A stretch of 64,000 nucleotides of DNA from positions 310,001 through 374,000 of the forward strand of contig CAWBUD010000004.1 of assembly GCA_963791945.1 (NCBI GenBank), given 5' to 3'. A program made the translations under genes and the position numbers. This DNA is from PALSA-1003 sp963791945 (GTDB lineage Bacteria; Pseudomonadota; Gammaproteobacteria; Burkholderiales; Casimicrobiaceae). Under the pieces are notes generated by a model that saw nothing but the letters and a program-made list of their open reading frames with translations, was not told the origin of the DNA and did no database searches. Below are positions 58,839 to 64,000 of this stretch, piece after piece (position 1 is the stretch's first letter; each line of letters begins with the position of its first letter).

Positions 58839-59846
58839 ATGTTCATGGGCATCCTGATCAAGGCGCCGACGCGCCGACGCGATACCAGCGTGCCGGTCGT
58901 GACGACCGCGGTAACGGTCGACAACCGTTCAGCGCTTCATATCCGAGAAGTCGTTCGCATCACCGGCTTGCGGCGCGAGCAGCTTTACATGTGGCAGCGC
59001 CGGTACGGCTTCCCCAATCCGTCGCGCGACGCCTTCGGCGACCGCGTCTATCCGCCCGACCAGGTCGCGCGCCTGAAGCTGATCAAGCAGCTGCTGTCCG
59101 AAGGCTGGCGCGCCGGTGCAGTGGTGCCGCTGGCCGATTCGGCGCTGCAATCGATGCTCGGCATCGCGGTCGAGGATCCGGAGCCGCTGCCGACCGAAAT
59201 CGAGACGGCGGTGAAGCTTCTCGCCGAGCACCGCGTGGGCGAATTGCAGAATCATCTTTCGAAGCTTCTCGTCGGCCAGGGCTTAAGGCGGTTCCTGGAA
59301 AAGACGCTGATTCCTCTCAATGAGGCCGTGCACGAGCGCGTGGTGCGCGGCGAGATGCAGAACTTCCAGGAACTGCGCTTCGCCGATCTCGCTCAACGCC
59401 TGCTGCGCGACGTCACACGGCTGGTCCGCCCGACGCGCGATGCGCGGCAGATCCTCCTTGCCACGCCGCCGAACGATCCCAATCAGCTCGGCCTGGCTAT
59501 CCTCGAGCTGCTGCTCTTCACCGAAGGCGTCAACTGTCTGACGCTCGGCGCCGGCGTGCCTGCGCAGGAAATCGGCGGCGCGGCGCGCGCTTACCGGGTC
59601 AGCGTGGCGATCCTGCTGTTCGATAGAGGCATCTCCGGCAAGATCGCCGGTCAGGAGATTCGCTGGCTGCGGAGCGAATTGCCGGAAGATCTGCCGCTGA
59701 TCGTGAGCGGGCGCGCGGTGAACCTGCTCGCGAAGCCGATCGCCAACGTTCGCACCGCAGCCGACTTCAGCTCCGTGATGGCGACGATGCGCGAACTGGG
59801 CGTGGTCGCGGCGAGCAACGGTACGGGAGCGGTGCAGCGCGCATAA
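58839..59846 (+). CDS. MerR-family regulator with a cobalamin-binding-like C-terminal domain
   Basis: A 335-residue regulator. The MerR DNA-binding domain (about 32-100) has HIREVVRITGLRREQLYMWQ and RRYGFPNPSRDAFGDRVYPP, as in CarH/LitR-type light-responsive regulators. The C-terminal half has the layout of their B12-binding domains (helical bundle about 115-195, Rossmann-like part about 200-335, with LTLGAGVPAQEIGGAARAYR). In the position of the D-x-H-x-x-G cobalt-ligand motif it has DPNQLG (about 213-218), with asparagine for histidine. It may thus not bind B12 through histidine, or not at all. Start: ATG at 58839 or 58845, both served by AAGGGAAGGGA. A good terminator follows. Confidence 0.85.
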   Translation: MFMGILIKAPTRRRDTSVPVVTTAVTVDNRSALHIREVVRITGLRREQLYMWQRRYGFPNPSRDAFGDRVYPPDQVARLKLIKQLLSEGWRAGAVVPLADSALQSMLGIAVEDPEPLPTEIETAVKLLAEHRVGELQNHLSKLLVGQGLRRFLEKTLIPLNEAVHERVVRGEMQNFQELRFADLAQRLLRDVTRLVRPTRDARQILLATPPNDPNQLGLAILELLLFTEGVNCLTLGAGVPAQEIGGAARAYRVSVAILLFDRGISGKIAGQEIRWLRSELPEDLPLIVSGRAVNLLAKPIANVRTAADFSSVMATMRELGVVAASNGTGAVQRA

Positions 59847-59869
59847 CTCGGCGGCGCAGCGCGGTTACG

Positions 59870-59904
59870 GCAACGGCTCGCCTTCGCGGCGGGCCGTTGC
59901 GTTT
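59870..59904 (+). terminator. Rho-independent terminator after the MerR-type gene
   Basis: A 13-base stem with one wobble pair (GCAACGGCTCGCC and GGCGGGCCGTTGC) and loop TTCGC, followed by GTTTT, begins 24 bases after the stop codon. Confidence 0.85.
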
Positions 59905-59928
59905 TCGGGCGCTTCCTGAATTGCCCTG

Positions 59929-60561
59929 TCAGACGTCGCGCGCGTAGCGGTCCATCCAATCGGCGCTTTCGAGCGCGTCGGCATAACCATCGGCGCGCAG
60001 ACCTGCAATCACGCGCTCGCGGTCCTCGACGTCCCGATTCTGCGACAGCTTGAGCTTGGCGTCGATGCGGTCGATGACCAGCCGGAAGCCGACGATGGCA
60101 TCGAGCATGGCGGCGAGCGGCCGCCCCTCTAGTTGCAGCCGCCAGGGCTGGGCTCGTCCCGCTTCGTAGCGTTCGACCATCTCGTCCAGGAGCCGGCGCG
60201 TGTCGGCTGGGTCGCGCATGAGCTCGACGTGGCCGTGCACGTGCGCCACCGCGTAGTTCCACGTCGGCACCGCCGTAGCCGGTTTCGCATACCAGGATGG
60301 CGAGACGTAAGCGTGCGGTCCGTGAAAGATCGCAAACGACGCTGCGTCACCGAAGCGCTCCCAATGCGGATTGGCGCGCGCCATGTGCCCAAGCAGCGAG
60401 CCACGCGCGCCGCTTTCGGCGCGGTATTGCAGCGGCAGGTGACTGATCGAAGCCTCGGGATCGCCCGGCGTGACCAGCGTCGCAAACGGATGTTCGCGAA
60501 GCAGCCTCTCGACGGCAGTCGCCTCTCCGGGCATGAAGGCGCGCGGCGTGTAGAGGGGCAT
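59929..60561 (-). CDS. PaiB-family FMN-binding protein
   Basis: A 210-residue member of the PaiB (FMN_bind_2) family. It has MPLYTPRAFMPGEATAVERL, HLPLQYRAESGARGSLLGHM, FAIFHGPHAYVSPSWYAKPA and WNYAVAHVHGHVEL, a classic PaiB set. In Bacillus, PaiB represses sporulation and protease genes; in proteobacteria the role is unclear and the fold is that of flavin reductases. The ATG shares a base with the stop of hslO (TGATG), so the two are coupled. Confidence 0.88.
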   Translation of the reverse strand: MPLYTPRAFMPGEATAVERLLREHPFATLVTPGDPEASISHLPLQYRAESGARGSLLGHMARANPHWERFGDAASFAIFHGPHAYVSPSWYAKPATAVPTWNYAVAHVHGHVELMRDPADTRRLLDEMVERYEAGRAQPWRLQLEGRPLAAMLDAIVGFRLVIDRIDAKLKLSQNRDVEDRERVIAGLRADGYADALESADWMDRYARDV

Positions 60562-61439
60562 CAGTGCGCGACAGCGGCTGGAGGAGAAGCAAACAGTCCG
60601 CGAGCCTCGGAGGCATCGAACTCATAACGGCGGTTGCAGAATTCGCAGTCCACTCCAACGGTTCCGAGCTCCTCGAGAATGCTCTCCACTTCGTCGTTCC
60701 CGAGAAGCCTGAGCGCCGCAGCGACGCGCTGCCGCGAGCATGAGCAGCCGAAGCGCGGCTCGCGCGGCCGGAAGGCGCGCACGTCGTCCGTCTGGAACAG
60801 GGCGGCGAGCGCGGCGTGCGCATCCGGGGCGTCGAACACGCACGATGCCCCGCTGACCGCGCCCGAAGCGCGTCGCCACGTCACGGTATCCGCTTCGGTC
60901 GAACCCGGCATGCGCTGCAGCAGTACGCCGCGGGCGCGGCCGTCCGCGGCGCGCAGCCATAACCGACTCTCGATCTGCTCGGACTTTGCAAGATAGTGCT
61001 CGAAGAGTTGAGCGACCGATCCTCCTTCGAGTGCTACGACGCCCTGGTACAGCGGACCGCCGTCCTTGGGATCGAGTGTCAGCACCATGCGGCATCCCGG
61101 ATCGTCGCCGGCGAGATCCGCGAGGCGCGCGTCGTCGCCGATCTCGCCTTGCCACTGTGCGGTCGCGCGAAGCTCGAGCCCCGCGCTGCATTCGACCACG
61201 AGAAGGCGCAGCGTTCCCGTACCGTGAAACTGCAGGATGAGGCTCCCGTGGAACTTGAGCGAGTTCGCGAGGAGGCAGACCGCCGAGAGCGTTTCGCCGA
61301 TCAGCCGCTGCAGGCCGGCCGGGTAGGGGTGACAGGCGAGGATGTCTCGATACGCGGCGTCCAGGCTGACGACTGCGCCGCGCACGGTGGCACGCTCGAA
61401 CACGAAGCGCGTCAGATTGTCCTCGAACCTCGGCCCCAT
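60561..61439 (-). CDS. hslO: Redox-regulated chaperone Hsp33
   Basis: A 292-residue Hsp33, a cytosolic holdase turned on by oxidation. The zinc-binding cysteines are FGCSCSRQRV and DCEFCNRRYEF near the C-terminus, the CxC...CxxC pattern. Other blocks are LIGETLSAVCLLANSLKFHG and LEGGSVAQLFEHYLAKSEQI. It starts at an ATG at 61439 (MGPRFEDNLTRFVFERATVR), 5 bases after the stop of the BPH peptidase gene. The three genes bph-hslO-paiB run as an operon. Confidence 0.95.
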   Translation of the reverse strand: MGPRFEDNLTRFVFERATVRGAVVSLDAAYRDILACHPYPAGLQRLIGETLSAVCLLANSLKFHGSLILQFHGTGTLRLLVVECSAGLELRATAQWQGEIGDDARLADLAGDDPGCRMVLTLDPKDGGPLYQGVVALEGGSVAQLFEHYLAKSEQIESRLWLRAADGRARGVLLQRMPGSTEADTVTWRRASGAVSGASCVFDAPDAHAALAALFQTDDVRAFRPREPRFGCSCSRQRVAAALRLLGNDEVESILEELGTVGVDCEFCNRRYEFDASEARGLFASPPAAVAH

Positions 61440-61444
61440 CGCTT

Positions 61445-62017
61445 CTAGGAGCCGTTGATCGTGAAGCTGTACATCGTCATCGGCAGTCCCGAATTCTTGT
61501 CGAACGTGGCGCCGGCCGCGACGCCGGCCTTGGCCACGGCGGTCGCGCTGCGCAACCGCCCATAGAGCGCGTGCATCGCGCCGATCGCGAACTCGCGCCC
61601 CGAGCCCACGGCCCAGAATTGCGTGTACTCGAACACCTCGCGCATCGAATACACGCCGAAGATGCCCTTGGAGTTGGCGATGAGCGCCGTGATCTGCGTC
61701 GATTCGTAGGGATCGTCCTCTTCCTCCTTCGGGTTGAGGAAGTGCTGATCCTTGAGGATGGGATGGAGCTTGCGAAACGTCTCGAAGATCGCGTGCTTGC
61801 TGCCGAAGTCAAGATCCTTGTGCTGGGCGAGCAGGCTCTCGAATACGAGCTGGTGCGCCGCGCTGCCGCACAGCGCGACGTAGGTGTCGCGGTATTTCAC
61901 GATCTTGTCGTAGATGCGGTCGAACTCGGCGGACAGCCGAGTGTCGCCGAAAGTCGTGAGCGAATCGGCGGCGATGGCGATTTCGTTGTTCTTGCGGACG
62001 ACGACGAGAGTGGTCAT
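61445..62017 (-). CDS. Betaproteobacterial proteasome homologue (BPH), N-terminal-threonine hydrolase
   Basis: A 190-residue proteasome-beta-fold peptidase. Removal of the start Met would leave TTLVVVRKNNEIAIAADSLT, with catalytic Thr1 and the lysine/aspartate layout of the fold, but the body differs from HslV (no GDGQATLG-like block) and is closer to the BPH group known in betaproteobacteria such as Thiobacillus denitrificans and Cupriavidus, which form double-ring complexes. The ATG at 62017 is chosen because it puts threonine at position 2; the longer frame would bury it. No HslU-type ATPase is nearby. Its substrates are unknown. It precedes hslO by 5 bases, which suggests a proteostasis link. 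Confidence 0.85.
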   Translation of the reverse strand: MTTLVVVRKNNEIAIAADSLTTFGDTRLSAEFDRIYDKIVKYRDTYVALCGSAAHQLVFESLLAQHKDLDFGSKHAIFETFRKLHPILKDQHFLNPKEEEDDPYESTQITALIANSKGIFGVYSMREVFEYTQFWAVGSGREFAIGAMHALYGRLRSATAVAKAGVAAGATFDKNSGLPMTMYSFTINGS

Positions 62018-62095
62018 GGCGGGCAGAGAAAGACGAAACCCGGAGTGGCTCGGCAAACGCCGTCATCGCGCCGATCGGGTAAGGCGGCTGCGGGA

Positions 62096-63019
62096 TTATA
62101 CCGCGGGCGGCATGGCGACCGTGGCGACGGGCAGCATCGCCACCGGCGGCAACGTCGCCGGCGCCCAATGGTGCTTCGCCCATACCCAGAATTCGGCAAC
62201 CGAGGTCGGCGCCTCCGGTGGCTCGCGCTGACCCAGGAACGTCCACGCCTGCAGCAACGAGGGCACCGCCAAATCAGGCAGGGCTGCCGCTCCGGTCTGC
62301 TTGGAAAGCTTCTCGCCGCTGGGAAGGATGGCGACAGGATGATGCAGATACGCCGGCGTCGGCAAGTGCAGCGCTCGTTGCAACCATATCTGGCGCGGCG
62401 TCGAGGCCAGGAGGTCCGCCCCGCGTACGACATGCGTGATGCCCTGATCCGCATCGTCGACGACGACGGCAAGCTGATAGGCGAACAGACCATCGGCGCG
62501 CCTGATGATGAAGTCACCGATATCGCGCTCGAGTCGCTGCTCCTGCCATCCCCGAAGACGGTCGCGAAAGCCGATCGCTTCGTCGGTTACGCGCAGCCGG
62601 CAAGCATGAGCGTCGCGACCGGGTGCTACGCCGGCGCGGCACGTCCCGGGGTACACGCGCTCGCCGCAGGCGCCGATGGCCGAAGACTCGAGCTCCCTTC
62701 GCGTGCAGCCGCACGCGTAGGTCCGCCCTTGCGCGGCGAGCCGATCGAGGGCCGCCTGATAAAGCGTGGCGCGCGCGCTCTGCCGCACGACCTCGCCGCT
62801 CCATTCGAAGCCGTATGCTTCGAGCGTCGAGAGTATGGCGTCGGCGGCGGCCGGCCTGCTGCGGGGCTCATCGACGTCCTCGATGCGCACCAGCCACTCG
62901 CCGCCGGCCGCGAGCGCATCACAGCAGCTCGCGAGCGCAGCGATGAGGGATCCGAAGTGCAGCGGGCCGGTGGGCGAGGGCGCGAAGCGCCCGCGGTAGA
63001 GAGCGCGGCCGGGCGTCAC
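62096..63019 (-). CDS. gluQ: Glutamyl-queuosine tRNA(Asp) synthetase
   Basis: A 307-residue paralogue of the glutamyl-tRNA synthetase catalytic core that attaches glutamate to queuosine in tRNA(Asp). It has RFAPSPTGPLHFGSLIAALA (HIGH region), the zinc cysteines in ACGCTRRELE and CRAGVAPG, DDADQGITHVVRGADLLAST and the KMSKS-like ILPSGEKLSKQTGA. It lacks the anticodon-binding domain, as expected. A GTG at 63019 overlaps the stop of the transglycosylase gene (GTGA), and no better start exists. Confidence 0.93.
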   Translation of the reverse strand: MTPGRALYRGRFAPSPTGPLHFGSLIAALASCCDALAAGGEWLVRIEDVDEPRSRPAAADAILSTLEAYGFEWSGEVVRQSARATLYQAALDRLAAQGRTYACGCTRRELESSAIGACGERVYPGTCRAGVAPGRDAHACRLRVTDEAIGFRDRLRGWQEQRLERDIGDFIIRRADGLFAYQLAVVVDDADQGITHVVRGADLLASTPRQIWLQRALHLPTPAYLHHPVAILPSGEKLSKQTGAAALPDLAVPSLLQAWTFLGQREPPEAPTSVAEFWVWAKHHWAPATLPPVAMLPVATVAMPPAV

Positions 63020-63711
63020 CGCGGGCGGGTGGTCGACGCGTCGAAGCGTGCGGCTTCCATCGCGCCGCCGCTTCCCGAAGAGGAGTTCCAGGTCCAGTAA
63101 CGCCGCAGGGTGCCAAAGACCGCGTTGGGATAATCGGGCTGGCCCACGCTGCCGTTGTAGCGCCCGAGCGCGCGATAGACGTCGCCGTTCTCGCGGTCGA
63201 GATAGAAGCGCAGGATCGTGCATCCGTAGCGCAGATTCGTGCGCAGGTTGAACAGATCGTGTTCCGGATTCCCGATCAGGCGCACCCAGAACGGCATCAC
63301 CTGCATGTAGCCGCGCGCCTGTGCGCTGGAAACGGCGTACTTGCGGAAATTGCTCTCGTGCTGGATCACGGCGAGCACGAGCTGCGGATCGAGACCGGCG
63401 CGCGACGCCTCGTACTGCACGGTGACGAGGAAGTCCCGGCGCGTCGGCCAGTCGGGAATCTTCGCGGCGAGCCGCGAGGACATGTCGGCGAGCCACGACC
63501 AGCCCTCGACGTCTGTGGCGAACACGAGCCGCGGCGCCGGATAGTCGCTCACCGAGCGATGCAGCGAAGTCTGTACCTCGCCCGCGAGCGCTTCCTCGAG
63601 CTGCGCCCCCGCCCGGCAGACCGCTGGAGCGGCGGCCACGAGGCCCGCGAGCAACACGCGCATGATCGGCGAAAGCGCCGCACCTGCGAGCACCCTTTTC
63701 TCCCTTCTCAT
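63016..63711 (-). CDS. Lytic transglycosylase, SLT type
   Basis: A 231-residue exported peptidoglycan-cleaving enzyme. A basic N-terminus and hydrophobic segment (IMRVLLAGLVAAAPAVCRAG) form a signal peptide; a start at the second Met (63663) is possible. The SLT domain has the catalytic glutamate in AVIQHESNFRKYAVSSAQAR, then GYMQVMPFWVRLIG, LRYGCTILRFYLDR and ALGRYNGSVGQPDYP. The C-terminus is serine/glycine-rich. It is preceded by proS (10-base gap) and followed by gluQ, a familiar betaproteobacterial order. Confidence 0.93.
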   Translation of the reverse strand: MRREKRVLAGAALSPIMRVLLAGLVAAAPAVCRAGAQLEEALAGEVQTSLHRSVSDYPAPRLVFATDVEGWSWLADMSSRLAAKIPDWPTRRDFLVTVQYEASRAGLDPQLVLAVIQHESNFRKYAVSSAQARGYMQVMPFWVRLIGNPEHDLFNLRTNLRYGCTILRFYLDRENGDVYRALGRYNGSVGQPDYPNAVFGTLRRYWTWNSSSGSGGAMEAARFDASTTRPR

Positions 63712-63721
63712 GGCGGCGCTC

Positions 63722-64000
63722 CTAAGCGAGCCTGCTCCGCAGATACGCGGCGCCTTCGGCGAGCGGGATCATGGTTGCCGTGCCTTCGCGTCGGCTCTGG
63801 TATTCGATGTTGCCCTCCTTGAGACCGCGTTCGCCGACGGTGATCCTGTGCGGAATGCCGATCAGCTCGAGATCTGCGAACATCACACCGGGCCGCTCGC
63901 CCCGATCGTCGAGCAGCACCTCGATGCCCGCGCTTTCCAATTCATCGTGCAGGCGATCAGCGACGGCGCGGACCGCCTCGCTGCGATCATAACCTACCGG
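63722..64000 (-). CDS. proS: Prolyl-tRNA synthetase, C-terminal part (cut by window edge)
   Basis: The last 92 residues of ProS, the end of its anticodon-binding domain: LHDELESAGIEVLLDDRGER, PGVMFADLELIGIPHRITVG and GNIEYQSRREGTATM. The gene enters from the right edge. The sequence matches the bacterial long-form ProS. The transglycosylase gene follows after 10 bases. Confidence 0.95.
   Translation of the reverse strand, partial: PVGYDRSEAVRAVADRLHDELESAGIEVLLDDRGERPGVMFADLELIGIPHRITVGERGLKEGNIEYQSRREGTATMIPLAEGAAYLRSRLA

Noticed and set aside
61445..62056. HslV as the identity of the N-terminal-threonine hydrolase
   Set aside because: There is no hslU beside it and the HslV blocks after the first residues are missing; BPH fits better.
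1..64000. tRNA genes, rRNA, IS elements or prophage
   Set aside because: None was recognised on either strand; only short palindromic repeats suggest past mobility.

Overview
The window is a GC-rich chromosomal segment that looks betaproteobacterial. This rests on gene families and orders: a class I PHA synthase, recJ beside an RpfE-type gene, bamD divergent from rluD-pgeF, proS followed by a lytic transglycosylase and gluQ, exosortase H, and a betaproteobacterial proteasome homologue (BPH). I saw no insertion sequence, prophage, CRISPR array, rRNA or tRNA. A family of short palindromic repeats (core GTAGCCCGGG) sits in many gene gaps.

Layout. 0-13.7 kb is housekeeping: phaC (cut by the edge), pgeF-rluD, bamD, a DinG/YoaA-type helicase, a secreted protein, a FabG/PhaB-type reductase, recJ-rpfE, lolC-lolD, srkA and an AlkA-type glycosylase. 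13.8-22.9 kb holds a TPR-aspartyl hydroxylase (AspH) gene followed by a peptide ABC importer with two paralogous binding proteins, two permeases and a fused double ATPase. 23.1-26.5 kb holds tldE-tldD and an acetyltransferase. 26.9-43.2 kb is the most unusual part. It has a large TonB-dependent receptor, two more TPR-AspH genes, a PKHD-type 2-oxoglutarate/iron oxygenase, three sulfotransferase-fold genes, a TPR-glycosyltransferase, a DUF3313 protein, a small helical periplasmic protein, and exbB-exbD-exbD-tonB. 43.2-45 kb is an ECF sigma factor with two membrane proteins. 45.1-50.7 kb is a partial type II secretion operon (gspD, gspE, an unknown gene, gspF). 50.8-64 kb is again mostly housekeeping: queG, tsaE, amiC, exosortase H and its partner, an ACT protein, an acyl-CoA synthetase, a PilZ-like protein, a MerR regulator, paiB, hslO, the BPH peptidase, gluQ, a lytic transglycosylase and proS (cut by the edge).

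How the parts may work together (inference). Genes between 13.8 and 43.2 kb can be read as one theme: an outer-membrane receptor and its energising complex, enzymes that hydroxylate, sulfonate or glycosylate, an inner-membrane peptide importer, and the TldD/TldE protease known for degrading modified peptides. A 46-codon frame with coding-like codon use lies between an AspH gene and a sulfotransferase gene and could encode a substrate. Nothing in the sequence proves this; it is the main hypothesis offered here.
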